The notes under the pieces are model-generated. The model searched no databases, was not told where the DNA came from, and saw nothing but the letters and a program-made list of their open reading frames with translations. The translations under genes were made by a program, and so were the position numbers. This document shows, in pieces, positions 12,101-25,092 of a stretch of 64,000 nt of DNA; within the stretch, counting starts at the first letter, position 1; each line of letters opens with the position of its first letter. The stretch is from Portulaca oleracea (Eukaryota; Streptophyta; Magnoliopsida; Caryophyllales; Portulacaceae), in contig CM055870.1 in the NCBI GenBank assembly GCA_029582165.1, forward strand, positions 11,421,832 to 11,485,831. The letters run 5' to 3'.

Positions 12101-15100
12101 AGCTCAGTACAGACAGTTACCTATGATTGATAAACCTTGAAACATTTCCATAGAATTTGGCATCTAAACAAAGAACTTCCTCTTCCATTACACCTTCTGA
12201 ACCCCAATCTGCATCAAGTACCACCGAGTAAGAATGATTGTCGTTGCTTCCCCTCTGATTCCTTTTGCAGAGTTCTGCAGTAGTTAATACTTCCCCAACA
12301 TATTCACAAACAAAAGACCCTTTAGGCAAATCCTCCAATGTTCTCAAACCCCAGCCTTTTCCTTCAGGAGTCCAGAACACCTAGACAAAAGTCCAAGACA
12401 ATTTATGGTAATATTAGCCAGATCAAAATCACAGAACAGATAAGTAAGACAACAGAAAGTGCCAGCAAACAATAGAACTTAGTAATCATGCACAATGCAT
12501 GCGCACCAGCTCATTCCCAACTACCCGCCCCCCACTTATACACACACTCATGCACTCGCACAAAAAAGGTGACGAAGGCCTAGCCAATCAACAACCATCA
12601 TACCTACATAAGGGAAACATGTTGCTAGTAGGATTTGATCCCAAGAACCCCGGTTCTGAACTTAAAAGGGGGGGAATGTACACATGTATGTATATGCATT
12701 TATCAATGCACATGCATGCATGCAAACACATGCACAAATCAAATTTTACAGTACAAAATTATATGCAGAAAATAGCGCAGTTTTACCTGCAAGTTGCACC
12801 TTATACCTCTCTGCACCACTCGATTTCCACAGTATTTGTTGCAGCCACACTTAATCCAACATTCTTTGATAAACTTGCGCTTTAAATGACCCTTGCATGG
12901 ATCCAACATATCCTCATTTTTTAATCTTTCAAGGGGGCATTCTTCACAATACATGAGGTCACATTTCTGAGGGTTTTGGACCATTGATATGCACTCATCC
13001 AAAAATTCTTCCCTGAGTATACCATCTGATGTGTATAGGGACTCTCCTCCCCGTTGTGCACAATTACACAGGGCAGAGGAAGACAAGCAATCTGCATGAC
13101 AAGAAGTGCAACAGTCTTGGTCCCCAATTTTAGCAAGAGAAAATACCACATGACCATTATGTGAGACCACATTTTGGGTAATATAACGGAATAAAGGCAC
13201 ACGCTCGCCGCTAGATTGCTCCAGCGAAACCTTAACCTCTTCTTCGCCCCTCGTGATGTCATTCATATCATAAAGGCATCTTATATCATCAGGATCGAGC
13301 TGCAGCTGAACCACCACTAAGCTTCTCATGCTCGCATCGTCAACATTATTTACACCCCCTTCAGTACAATGAATATCAGTAGCATTTTCCTCAGATTGCG
13401 AAGATGTCTTTTGACTATTCAAAGCCAACTGTGGGTTTGAGCTTGAAGCATTAGTGACTGCTGTGTCAGGTGTTGCAAATGCAGCATGAGAGGATCCAGT
13501 ATTTACAGAACCATTCAAATTAGACGCACCACGGTTATCATTGTCATCAACGACTCCGGAGTCTTGAGGACCAGCCCTTTCCTGTGTCACACCAACAACA
13601 TTTGTACCATGTTCCAGGATGCCCTCACAAAGCTCTCTCATTAACTTGGCTACTGTAAATTCAGGATTCATGACTTTATATTTCGTAATGCAATTATCCT
13701 CTACTTTCTTCAAAACTGCTTCTATATCTGGAGCTTGCAATTCAAGCGAACCAGGGATACAGCTCAAACATACCTTCACCTCCCCTTGAGATGAGGAGAC
13801 GATGTCTATACCAGGCAGACCTATCTGAGCAACGTCAGCTTCCTTCAGCTGATTGTCTTCTGTCGTCATCTCTGGGAGTGCCCCAACATCTTTGTCAGCC
13901 CCATTCACAGATTTAGTGGTCTCGTTGGTAGGTAACCCACCATCCTGGTTGTGAATTTGCATACTAGCAGTCAACTGAGATTCTGGATGCAATCGTTCTG
14001 AACAAGGAGATGAGGATGGGCCTCACAGATCAGAATGCAAATTTCAGACTGAACAGGTAGCAAATTTAAAAGAAACTGAGTTAAATAGACAACTAAACAC
14101 TTGCTGCGAGTCTGTGACCCATAACCTAGGTCATACTTCATCACAATGACATGTGCGTGATGCATATTGTGCCCTAAAATAGTAGCATTTTCATTGTGTG
14201 TTAGACCCAAATAGAGACTAATACACATCTACTTTTCAGAGTATATCCTATCATCACCCTTTACCCAATCTTCACAACTCTGACTGTTGAAAAAAAATTC
14301 ACTTTCTGCCATTTTTCATCTCATACAACACGCAGGTTGGAGCAAGATTCCAACATTGTCATAAGAACTAAATAGTTCAACCCAATGGCGGAAATGCGCC
14401 ATCTAGATGTGACTAGGGTCCAAGGCAACATTAGTCGGAATTTAAATACTTATACTCCATCCAAACAGACAATGCTTCAATTTCGGCTGCTTCATCAAAA
14501 TCATAGAGGATTGGATACCACAGGAATCGGAGTGCCATTTCTAACTAACATTAGATAAAATCCCACCAGTAAGGAAGTGATAGTTTCAACACAAAATGGA
14601 TAAAGATAATGATCTACAGATTGAAGGAGTTTATAGTCAGTAATTAGAAGCTTGATATAAAAAGAGTAACCATATACAGTATAACATTGACATCCCCACC
14701 ACTAAATGAGAACCCAAACAGAGGGAAAGCACTCATTATTTCACAGAGATGCATATTTTTGTAAGAAGGATTCAGAATGTAAGGTAGTCTAAAGGAGTAC
14801 AGACCAAGAATGTCTGAGGCAAAGGGAATCATATAACATGCTCCTACTTCACAGGTAAGGTGTATGATTATGGTAGAGAATCAGATCTCAAAATTACCAG
14901 GAAGAACAACAGCAAGAGGCTCAATCATGTCGTCTGTAAATGGTTCATCCTTAGGCTTTATCAGTGCAGTGGTGGCAGGCTGCCTTTGTTTGTCTATCAC
15001 AGAAGGAACAACGCCAGGCCCAACTTTTGGCTCTTTAAACTGCAGGACACGTGATGCTCTTGTGTCACTCTGAGTAGTATGAGCAGTGATTGATTCCTTA

Positions 15101-15847
15101 GCTCCAATATTTTGGGGTGAGATAGGCTGCTTCCCCTTGTTTTTCACACGGGAATGAGAAGAAACAGGCTGAGAATCAGCTCTTGTATTTCCAGCATTGG
15201 AGTTAGGAGAACCCATCATGGGCTGAACCATTTGACTGGGAAAATCTTCAGGCTCACCAGGCTCTGGTTTGGGTATCTTCAAAACAAGAGCGCCTGAATT
15301 TGGGGTGAGTTGTCCATCAGATGGTGAGGACTGACCTTGATGTTTTAAGCGTAACCTCTTCAATGGCCTCTCAACCTCATCTTGCTCCTGAACTTGTTCG
15401 TCTAAAGCCCCCCTTTGCTAATCAATGAAAGTTAACAAAAATATTAAACAAGAGACATTATGAGGCTAACAACAAATCTGATGTAGGAGTCCAATTACAT
15501 ACATCAGTGTTTGCCACCATCTTCTTCTTTTTCTTCTCTTCCTCCTTTTCCGCAGCCTAACCAACACCAATGAAATTAAAGCATATAAACCAAAAACTCA
15601 GTCTTAATTTATTTGAAATGCAAACCAAGACTAGACAACAAATGTTATGAATATGATCACACACCTCTGTGTCCTCATACTCAAAGATAGAATCCACAAG
15701 AAGTCTATAGTTCTCTTCTTGTATAAAATCCCAGTTTTTGTCAAACAAGTTCAGAAGCTTCTTAAGGACAGATTTTGTTTTTGCTTCTGGAATCCCAAGC
15801 TCCTTCATTGCTTGGATAGCTGCTTTAGCTTTAGTGCGTGTCGCCAT
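9200..15847 (-). CDS. SUVR2: SUVR2-like SET-domain protein with WIYLD domain
   Basis: SU(VAR)3-9-related nuclear protein; Arabidopsis SUVR2 works in RNA-directed DNA methylation and transcriptional silencing. Eight coding exons on the minus strand join in phase: 15847-15665, 15556-15503, 15417-14898, 13997-12787, 12380-12121, 11091-11025, 10936-10886 and 9379-9200, giving 841 aa. Residues 1-61 are the WIYLD domain (ends FEYEDTE); a K-rich patch and a long low-complexity region follow. The cysteine-rich pre-SET runs about 548-650, SET about 657-785 with GKGWGL, NHRC (741-744) and ELTWDYG, then post-[11 protein letters not shown] (CXCX4C). All zinc-binding cysteine groups look intact. The C-terminal tail after KRSTST is unusual and may be shortened by a further splice. 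SUVR1 is the alternative name; the long middle region argues against SUVR4. Whether it methylates histones cannot be judged from sequence. Confidence 0.92.
10156..10450 (+). mobile_element. Solo LTR of a Cassandra-type TRIM (5S rRNA-like)
   Basis: A 295 bp LTR starting TGTAACACCCCG and ending GGCGTTACA, flanked by GAAAT on both sides (10151-10155 and 10451-10455). Inside, about 10246-10335 closely follows plant 5S rRNA, including AGTTAAGCGTGCTTGG (box A region) and GGATGGGTGACCTCCTGGG (box C region). LTRs that carry 5S sequence define the Cassandra group of small non-coding LTR elements. Only one LTR remains, so internal recombination has removed the rest. It lies in the SUVR2 intron between 9380 and 10885, on the opposite strand to the gene. 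Confidence 0.9.
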
Positions 15848-17440
15848 TTCTGATCACAAGCCTTTTAACCCTGTTACAGATAATCAAATTTCCTGGTTGT
15901 ATAACACAAAAGGAAACATGAAACCTGGAACCATGGTAGACATGTATAACCCAAAAGAGCGAAGAAAAGGTGAAAGAAGCAAACAAGCAACAACGTTATA
16001 CCCTTGAATTCAAATAAGAAAACCTTCTAACTTTGCACATGAAAAAGAACAATGAGATCAAATTATCCTCAAGAGTGTGCTCCTGTAACAACAGCTAGAA
16101 TCAAGCATTTGCAACTTAATCCAAAGCAGGCATTCCGTTTGACAGGATCTGCTCCCTTTCAGTGACAAGTATATTTAAGCGTTGCAGCATATGACATAAG
16201 ATCAGAAACATCTTTAATAGGGGGACTATAATGGAACATTTCAAGCCTTAAACATGTAAGACAAACACACAAAAAACACGCAGCATACATACCACATCTA
16301 ATGCTAATGAACCAACATGAGAGTTACAAGCATGGATTCTAAATGTGATCAATCTGCACCAAAACAGTCGCATCATAAAGCATTTGGAGTATGGTAACCT
16401 GCGTTTTCACGTTTCACCCCGCAACCAGGGCAGAGTACCAGGTGATAGCCGCATTTTAACGATTTTTCCAAATCGTGGTACCATGGTAGACCCTGCATTT
16501 CAAATCCTTTGGTTGCAAGTTCACATGCAAGACATTAACACAGTCAACAAGCAATAGCATAATTCAATTGAAAAATACACCTCAAAACTCCTACACCCCT
16601 AATGCAATCGCTTGTCGTACATACCCATAAACAATAACAAGCAGACAAACGCCACATCAGAGTTACAAGCTTACATACAACATACATTAACTTATTGACA
16701 GTTGAAGATACAACTCAAAACTCACATAACCCTAATGCAATCAATTTGCAAACATACCCACAAAACATAGCAATGCAATAACAGCTCAAATTTCAAACGT
16801 CAAGGGCTCCCTCTAGAGAATCAAATAGAAGAAACTGAAAGAAAAAAGTAGACCCGAGAGGTTGAAAGAGTTTAATACCTCTTACAGACGAAGCACTTCC
16901 AGATTCTAAGTTCTCCTTGAATTCAACCCAGTTCAAAAGAGCCCTGCAACAATGATCATTTACGACATATAAGAAACAAAAATTCCTCAACAAAACTTAA
17001 AAGAAAGGAAGCAAAAAACCCATAATTCTTCCCCCAAACCGCAGCATTTTCTGAACCCTTAAACCAAAACAACATGCAAATGATCTCAAGCAAACCCATG
17101 ACAGAATCTAACTCAAAGAACATCATAATAACAAACAAAATACTGAAAAGGGAGTGAGAAAGGAAGGTTTAAAACGAGAGGACAAAACGAACAAGTGGGT
17201 AAGTAAAGTAAGTAAGAAAATGAAGAGTGATCATGAACAGTAAAGCAGTGAAGATGTACCAGCATTTGGTGAAAAGCAGGAAGGAGCAAAGAGGGGTGAA
17301 TGAAAAGGGTTTAAAGGTTTTTACAGAGGAATTGGGAGGGTTAGATGAAGGGGACAATGAAGAAAGAAAACCCTGCTCCTCTTCAAACACTGGGAGGGTA
17401 AGATGAAGGGAGGGTAAGCATGAAGGACCAATTGACTCCT
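15848..17440 (-). other. SUVR2 5' UTR with likely non-coding exons
   Basis: Read on the minus strand, an acceptor (TCTGTAACAG) precedes a short leader at 15848-15870 next to the start codon. Upstream, 16886-16943 has a good acceptor (GTTGCAG) and donor (GTAAGAGG), and another donor at 17259 closes a possible first exon of about 17260-17430. This gives two 5' UTR introns. No long coding frame fits. The promoter should lie near 17430-17500. Confidence 0.5.
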
Positions 17441-19009
17441 TGATAGGTGACAAACTTGAATCCCGGGTGGACGACAGGAGACATGAGGACCGTCAATGAA
17501 CCGAGACAGACCGGGTCAAAATATAGATTTTCCAATATAGATTTTCCGTATAGATTTTCCGAATGAATTTTAATATTGACCAAATATTCAGACATAATAT
17601 CTTATTCCAATTGTCTGAATCTTTAGCTCCATCCGCATTGTCCAACCTTGTCTAATTCGAATAAAAATCGGGTTTATACATCAATTTCTTGTCCAAATTT
17701 TAACATTGACCGAATTTGACCAACCCAAATTTACTCAAACATGAACCTATGCCAGTGCTAAACTGAGCCAAGGTCAAATTGTCTACTCAGGCTTGACTCA
17801 TTTAAGCTTGGTTTGGATTCCACTCGAAGCTCGTCGAGCCTGTAAAGTCTAAGTTCGACTCCAATTTCATTGAAATTGTTCAGGTTTAGGCTCGATTCGA
17901 TTTGTTGAGGCTCGAGCTTAAGCTCAACTCGACTCGATGTCCTTTAATTTTTTTTAAATTAAAATCTCTCCAAGTTCAAAGTAAAAATGAAGTTTAATTC
18001 TAGATATTGTACAAACTTAGCTAAAAAAAGAACATTTTGTATGATAAGAGCATAACCGGGAGAAAACTGGAACATCATTGTTTAACTTTCAAGCAACTTA
18101 AATTATAAAATAAAAAAGAAAATCAAATTTATACTTTGGTATAAACATTCTTCAAATCAATATAAAATTTATAGATATCGTGAAGCATAATATACTTTCT
18201 ACCTAAAATATGTAGGGTTTATCTTATTCATTGGTTAAGGTAAGGTAAGGTAATGTTAGATTTTAGTAGCTTATGGTAATTTGGATAAACTTTGAGAAGT
18301 CTTGATGAGGACTCTACTTGGCAAGAATTTGTTTGTTGTTAGTCATTGGTTCTTTGCATTGGTTCTTTGCTATTGACTGTTTGTATTAGCTGTTTGGATT
18401 AGCTATTTGGACAAAATGTTTGAAAAAATTAGTTGTTTCAAAATAAGGTATTTGTTGAAGTTTTGTTTACACCCTTTGTCATCCAGTTAACATAATATGT
18501 ATCCAATATTTAAGGGTTGCATCTTATATAATTTTGGAAATTTTTTGCAAAAAGTTATTCCTAATGGGTTGTTGTTTGACTTAGTCAAACCCCCTAATAA
18601 GCCCATTTCTACGATGGGTTGATTAACAAACACCTATTCAATTTTTTGACTTAGTTAAACCTTCTGATTAGCCAATTTTTTACAACAAGCTGATCAATAA
18701 TCTATCTACCAAACACCCCCAGGATTCAATAAACATAGGTAAATAATTAAGAGATTGAACTTCTACTCAACTTACCCATAAGTTACCTGTCAATTTCTAC
18801 CTATCGATGATTTACCTACAAATTGTACATGAAACAAACTCAATAGAGTTTGAGCCAAGCCGAGCTTTAGTCCTGTTGAGCTCGAGCAGAACTTTGACCT
18901 GAGTGAGCCCCGACGGCTCGTCAACCAACTCAACTCTTTTATATCCCCAGTAAACAGTGTGCTCTTTTAATAGATAAGGCAAAGCTGGGTAAATTTTGAC
19001 TTAGAGTTA
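17441..19009. other. Intergenic repeat-derived sequence
   Basis: 17520-17570 has three copies of a TATAGATTTTCC-like unit. 17755-17945 and 18840-18960 are rich in GAGCTCGA/GGCTCG-type motifs in opposite orientation around an AT-rich core, which looks like the subterminal regions of an old hAT-type element, but no termini or duplication could be fixed. A similar motif-rich patch is at 26460-26645. No gene seen. Confidence 0.35.
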
Positions 19010-21578
19010 GAGCCTTGTTCTTTACGTGGGCTAAGTAAGGTTGAATAAAACAACAACAACAAATTCGTAAGAGAAACAAGTTTAAGCATAGTCTAGGAAT
19101 CTAGATAAAGATAATCTTTCCTTTATGAATTGAGGTCCATGAACAGGTTGATTTTTACGAACCAAAAAACAATGTTGCATAAAATACAAGTTGTATGCAT
19201 ATATAAATTTCGGTGAAATTAATTAGAAAATAGGTAAATTGGGCTCGTGTTGAAATTGGTAAAAATTGTGTATTTAGTATTTACCCTCCAAAGAACATGT
19301 CATCAATTTATTAAAGTCTTGTTCTTTACATTGGCATATTAGGTTTAGCCATATCTTACCTTACTTTACCATTTAAAATAACAGAATTATACTTTTAGGT
19401 AACTTATATTTGAAATTCTTTATTCAATTCATTGAATTTATTTTTTTTTAAAAAAAAAGTGATGCAACATTTACCTACATTCACTACTTTTCTTACCTAA
19501 CTTTCTTTATCTTATCTTACCTTAATTTAATCCTACACTCTTAAAGAACAAGGCCTAAAAGTTATCCACATTTACTCGATTATAAATTTAGGTGAGTTTT
19601 TTACTTCTTTTTTTTATGCAAGTCCATTTATCGGACTTATATTTTAGAGATAACTACCATCAAGTTAAACAGGTGGGATGATAAGGATGACTCGTTAAGC
19701 ACCAACTTGCTCATAACAAGTATAAGTTTTTAATGGCACAATCCTACATTATCTTCTTTATCTTACTTTCCACACATCCTACTTACCTTCCGAAAGGACA
19801 TACTCTTATCTATCTTTACTTACCATACCCACCAAATCTTACTATCTTCTCTGCCTTAATTACTTATTGTACTACATTCTACTTACTTTCCAAAAGAACA
19901 TGCCTTATCTAAAAAAAATGGATTAGAATGGGTATGGTATTAGATATCTAGAGGGTTGGGAATGGAATTTGATTCCAAAATAGAAAGTGTTTGGTGAGAG
20001 AAGGGAATGGAATAAGGCAAGGGTTCTAATTCCGCCCTTTTGATACCCCCATATATGGAAGGGTTCTAGTTCCACCCATTTGAGGGGGATTAGAAGCTTG
20101 GGGGTTTCCAAATCCCATTCCAGAAATGCTTCACCAAACAACAAGAAAAGGAATTGGATACCTATCCCACCCTTATTCCATTCAATTTTTCTCACCATAC
20201 ATGCCTGTTAACATACCAATACTTACTCAATCATATATTATTTTCCCTACCTTATTTTCCCTACATCATACTTACCATCCAAATGTTGTATTCTTTTCTG
20301 CGGTTGGTAAAGTGTCATTACAGTTAGGTAAAGTGTGGTTAAAAGTGATCAAGTTTGATAAAGTGTGGATATGGTGGATAAAAGTTGAAAAATATTATAA
20401 TTTTTAATAAGGTGTTGTGAATAAGGAAGTCACATCACTTATTAAATATAAGAATATAATTTGTAAATATATATTATATGTAAGGTGGATTAGAAGTGAG
20501 AAAAGATCAATAGTAGAAAAGACCATAATGAATGTAATTAAACTCATTTTAGATATTCTTTTACCTCACTTTCAAAAGTTAAAACTCTAGCCATATGTTG
20601 TTTCTTATGGTAGGCGTAAGAGATATCTACAATTTCGATCCTCTCTTCTCCACCATTCTCTTTTTTATATTCGTCATTTCTTTCTTCCCTACGCCCATTC
20701 CCAAGCCATTTTCACACCAAGAGGAATGGTGCAAAGAATTGAGAAATATGATGTGATTTGGGTGAGAAAGAAATGGAAAAATTGGTATTCATTGTTATAA
20801 AAAAGTAGAAATCACGGTTTTTTTCAATGTCAAACTATGAGTAGTTTTGTGTAAAGCTCTCAAACATCAGCCAAACTTCAAATAGATTGATGGTCGAGAA
20901 AAGGGGCATTGAAAATACTAAGGGTATGTTTGGTGAACCAAAAAAGAATGGAATGGATATGGAATGGGTTCTAATTTCAGATTTTTTGTTTGGAGAACAC
21001 AAAGTGGAATGGGATTACAATCCCCTGGAATTCCCTATCCCACCCAAATTGAGGGAATTGGATACCTCCCAAATATGGGGGGAATGAGTTTCAATCCATG
21101 TGGGATTGTGTATATATTTAAAAGAAAAAAGAAAAAAAATCGATGATGGCTTCTTCAACCCACTCACCGACACCGAACCCTTGTTCCCGCCGGACGTCGA
21201 CCTACTCATCGGCGTCGAGGCTAAAGAAGACTCATCGTTGTCGAGGCTAAAGAAGACGTCGTTTCGTCGGAAAATCCAAATGTGTCGATTCTGGCTTCTG
21301 GAGTCTTCCACCTGCTGTGATAACAGCCGATTCAGGAGCATTAGAACTTCAATGGCCAGAGGGCCCTCTTCCCAGTTCAAATTACTTCATTTAATTCGAT
21401 ATGTCTGGTTAGGGTTTCCTTGGTTGAGCAATGGTTGCTGGAATTGGGAAAGGAATGGAAGATTGGAGCTTGGAGGAGGTGAGATGGGGATTGGTGATTT
21501 GATTCATTTCCATGTGAAATAAGAAGGGGTAAATCGTGGAAGATGGGATGAAATAAAAGATTAGACAGTAATTGAGAT

Positions 21579-21579
<1 letters not shown>
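19010..21579. other. Intergenic block of degenerate MITE-like repeats
   Basis: CCTTGTTCTTTA occurs at 19013 and near 19318, and its inverse TAAAGAACAAGGCC at about 19548-19562, suggesting a small inverted-repeat element (about 19315-19562). 19920-20180 and 20920-21110 share GGAATGG/ATTCC-rich text of the kind seen in small MITEs. 21140-21500 holds open frames on both strands without a recognisable domain. No gene could be supported. Confidence 0.35.

Positions 21580-21624
<45 letters not shown>
21580..21624. repeat. (ATT)n microsatellite
   Basis: About 15 uninterrupted ATT/TTA triplets. It is the target of the MITE at 21625, whose duplication TATTATTAT is part of the array. Confidence 0.95.
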
Positions 21625-21994
21625 GGGAAATTGGATTTGAATAATATGAAGTTTGGCCCATAGTAGACTAAATAATCTGAACTTTAGATTTGGTTCTAAA
21701 TAATCTGAACTTTCAGCGTTGTCATTTTCAGTAGCACGCCACCGAGTTAAGTTTAAGTTGAACTTAACTCGGCGGTTGGATGACAATATTAAGCTGACAT
21801 GGCACAGCTAAAAAGCCCAGGCACGTACCTCCGGTACCACATCATCCCGCAGCCGAGTAAAGTTCAACTTAACTCGGTGGCGTGCTACTGAAAATGACAA
21901 CGCTGAAAGTTCAGATTATTTAGAACCAAATCTAAAGTTCAGATTATTTAGTCTACTATGGGCCAAACTTCATATTATTCAAATCCAATTTCCC
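21625..21994. mobile_element. Foldback Mutator-like MITE in a microsatellite
   Basis: 370 bp with almost perfect inverted arms of about 130 bp, starting GGGAAATTGGATTTGAATAA and ending with its inverse. TATTATTAT lies on both sides (21616-21624 and 21995-22003); because it sits in an ATT array the true duplication length is not certain. The terminus matches that of the element at 28299, so both belong to one family. Confidence 0.85.
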
Positions 21995-22124
21995 TATTAT
22001 TATTGTTGTTTAGTATTATAATAAACTAGGTTTTAATCCGTGCGATGCACGGAGTATATTAAAATAGTTATTTTAAAAAATAAATTTTTTTATAGAAATT
22101 ATAATTATAATTTAGAAAGATTAT

Positions 22125-22887
22125 TCCAAAATAATTGTAATTACTGATAGTTGTATCGAAATAATTTAATTCAACATTTATTTACTTTTTGATTAGTCGT
22201 AATCTCTACAATTAAAATCATTTATCCATTAAGCGGAACCCACAAACTTTACTATTAATATTAATAATAATAATTATTATTATTATTCCAAAATAATTAT
22301 AATAAATGATAGATGCACCAAAATAATTTAATTCAGTATTTATCTACTTTTTGATTGGTCAAAATCCGTACAATTAATTATTATTATTATTATTATTATT
22401 ATTAAAGGCAACACCAAAATAATTTTTGGTTATTTGCACCAAAATAATTTAATTTAGAGTCCAAAACAGTCAATGACTAGCGATACTTTCTGGTTTTTTT
22501 AATTTTAAAATAAAATCTGGATTGCAAATAAAAAAATAGTAAAAAATATAATTTTCTACATTGTGATTGGTCAATTCCCATACAGTCATTCCCGTGGTTC
22601 TATTTCGTGGGGCCCACAATGATTTCTATTATGATATATAGATTATTATAGGCAACACTAAAATAAATTGATGTTATATGCACCAAAATAATTTAATTCA
22701 GAGTCCATATCAGTCAAGGATTAGTGATACTTTATATTTTTTAATTTTAAAATAAAATCTGGATTGAAAATAAAAAAAATTGAAAATAGTAAAAAAAAAA
22801 TAATTTTATACGTTATGATTGGCCACCTCTACAGTCACTCCCGTGACTCTATTTTGCGGGACCCACAATGATTTCTATTATAATATA
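22125..22887. repeat. Diverged tandem units inside the Helitron-like element
   Basis: Two units of about 240 bp (about 22405-22652 and 22658-22887) share AGGCAACAC, CACCAAAATAATTTAATT, AATAAAATCTGGATTG, a TGATTGG block and CCCACAATGATTTCTATTAT in the same order. Shorter related units occur near 22125-22215 and 22285-22380. This is head-to-tail duplication with divergence. Confidence 0.75.
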
Positions 22888-24400
22888 TAGGGGTGAGCGA
22901 ATGCGGGTACCCGCTAAAAATTCAAGGATCTAGTCCCGGATCCATTTCAAAATGGATCCTAAAATCAGGATCCAGTCCCGGATCCATTTTGAAATGGATC
23001 CTAAAATCAAGATCCAGTCCCGGATCCACTGGATCTGGATCTGGATCCGGGTACCCAGTTCGAAGACACATGATGATTGTCCATGATTTTTTATAATTTT
23101 CATCAGCAAACCAGCAACTGTAATATGAACATAGTTTCACTTAGTCATTGGCTCCAACAAGTTCAAAAGTCTCAAACAATAAGAATAAAACACAATATCT
23201 CAACCAACAAAAATAAAACACAAAGTCTCAACATTACAAGTTTACAATATCAACTCAAAATAGAAATATAACAACCAACAATTCATCTCAAGTCTTCCAC
23301 TTAGGTCCTTCAAGTCTTCAATCAGCCATCATTTCATCAATCTTGTCAATGTCTCCATCGCCCAAATCTTAATATCAAACAAATAGAGTATAAGTAAAAC
23401 TTTGAAAAGCATCCTAAGCTCATGATTAGGCAGGTAAGCAAATAGATACTTAATTAGGAGACAAAAATTAAAGCATCCTAAGCTTCACAAAAGAATTCAA
23501 AAGGGAAAAAAATGGGATCAACAATCCATGATTTTTTCTTGAGAACAACAATCCATTATAGTACTGCTGAAAGAAGAAGACAAGCTAGAGCTGCAAATTA
23601 AAACAATCCATCAACCCAGCCAAACAAGAGACTCAAAAATCGAAACTCGCCGAAGGAGACATTGAAAAAGATTGTATCCAATTCTCCACAGTAGAGTCAA
23701 GCATTAGAGCAAGGTGGTGAAATGGATGAATACAGATCGAAACCTGAGAGAAGAAACAGAAAAAAATCAACAAAAATTTTAAATCAACATGGGGGATTTA
23801 TGATTGAAATCAGATATATAGATCGAAGATTCAACACAAACAGAAAAAATTCAACACTTACTTGAAACAAACACAAATTTGAAGTCGCGCGCGAGGGATG
23901 ATTGAGAGGGACGATTGAGATTTGAGAATCTGAGATTGAGAGGAAGATATTATGGTTAGGGTTTTTGATTGAGAGGAGTGAGGGATGATAGGGATTAAGA
24001 ATTTGAGAGGGACTGAGGGAGTGATGGACGATGTGAGATTGGGAGTAGGCGGTTGAGGGCTTGAGGCAGTGAGTGAGAGTGTGGGACAACATGTGAGAGT
24101 GTGAGACTTAAGTATTAGTGAAATTAGGGTTATTAAATGGGCTATGCGGACTGTGGGTTGAGTGAGTATTGGTTAATGAAGGCCTAAAAAAATTTTATAT
24201 TAAATAATTAGATGGATCCTGGATCCCGGGTTCGGATCCGGATCCATCAAACCAGGATCCAGTCCCGGATCCATTCACTAATGGATCCTAATTTTAGGAT
24301 CCAGTACCGGATCCAGATGGTTAAGATCCGGATCCAGATCCACTGGATCCAACCGGTTCCGGATCTGGATCCGGGTACCCGTTTTTTTTGCTCACCCCTA
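22888..24400. mobile_element. hAT-type element with GGATCC subterminal arrays, copy 1
   Basis: Termini TAGGGGTGAGC and GCTCACCCCTA with a perfect 8 bp duplication ATAATATA (22880-22887 and 24401-24408), the hAT signature. GGGTACCC lies just inside each end. The subterminal regions are packed with GGATCC: seven copies in about 22935-23052 and twelve in 24213-24372, on a hexamer that is its own inverse. Such arrays are the usual place for hAT transposase binding (inference here). The core of about 1.1 kb has no transposase, so it is non-autonomous. It sits inside the Helitron-like element. Confidence 0.9.
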
Positions 24401-24563
24401 ATAATATATATAGATATGGAACAGTTGGAAACGTTATAAAAGTCCAAAGCCGTATGGGATTTGTAATAGTTTTTTTTAATTCTAAAATAAAATTAAATTT
24501 AAAACAGTTATGGAACAACTATAATTGGTGTCAGAGTCCCAAGCAGCTTAGGTTTATAATTGT

Positions 24564-24960
24564 GGGTGATGATATGTGTCTTGCCCCAAGACACTGCTTA
24601 AGTGTCTTCATTTTTTAAAACTAATACTTACTATCATTTTTAATCCCAATTTTTTTTATAGATACTATTAAGCATCAATTATGAGAAGCTTGGAATGTTT
24701 TGGCTACGCCAACAATTACGCCAACAATTAAAATTGACACCCTAATGAATGAACCTCATCCGTTGGGCATATTTTTTACGCATTTTTGTAAAATTTTAAA
24801 AAATATAGATAAAAGTGTGATTTTATACAATTTATATATTATTATTATAATTATAAAAGTCAATCATGTAACCTTTTTCTAATTTAAGTTATAAATATAT
24901 AGGTTTTTATAATCACAAGACACATGATATGTGTCTTGTACAAGATTTTTATCATTTTCC
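24564..24960 (+). mobile_element. GGGTGATGAT MITE, copy 1
   Basis: Related over its whole length to 40587-40971 in inverse orientation. Left end GGGTGATGATATGTGTCTTG; right end is the inverse of GGAAAATGATAAAAATCTTG. Both ends hold a small palindrome around CAAGACAC. No target-site duplication is readable at this copy. Confidence 0.7.
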
Positions 24961-25047
24961 TTTGTTTATATCATCCTCGTCTTCATAATCTTTATCATCA
25001 ACTCTTCAACATAATTCTTCGTCTTCAAAAATAATTAATCTATATCG

Positions 25048-25092
<45 letters not shown>
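25048..25092. repeat. (CTAT)n microsatellite
   Basis: About eleven uninterrupted CTAT tetramers. Confidence 0.95.

Larger units (their letters stand above)
22026..24414 (-). mobile_element. Helitron-like element interrupted by a hAT insertion
   Basis: On the minus strand the 3' end is hairpin CCGTGCATCGCACGG (22038-22052), 8 nt, then CTAG (22026-22029) followed by T. The proposed 5' end is TCTATATATATTAT (24414 downwards) preceded by A, so the A/T insertion rule holds. Removing the hAT insertion with one duplication leaves about 870 bp. It is non-coding. A second 5'-like terminus at 22642, also A before TCTATATAT, shows the interior is partly duplicated. The 5' terminus is the less certain part. 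Confidence 0.55.

Noticed and set aside
21377..21786. Open frames with poly-Asn or poly-Ile
   Set aside because: They reflect the (ATT)n microsatellite and the MITE beside it.
22893..24518. Open frames rich in Asp-Pro, Gly-Ser or Arg-Ile repeats
   Set aside because: They arise from the GGATCC arrays of the hAT element.
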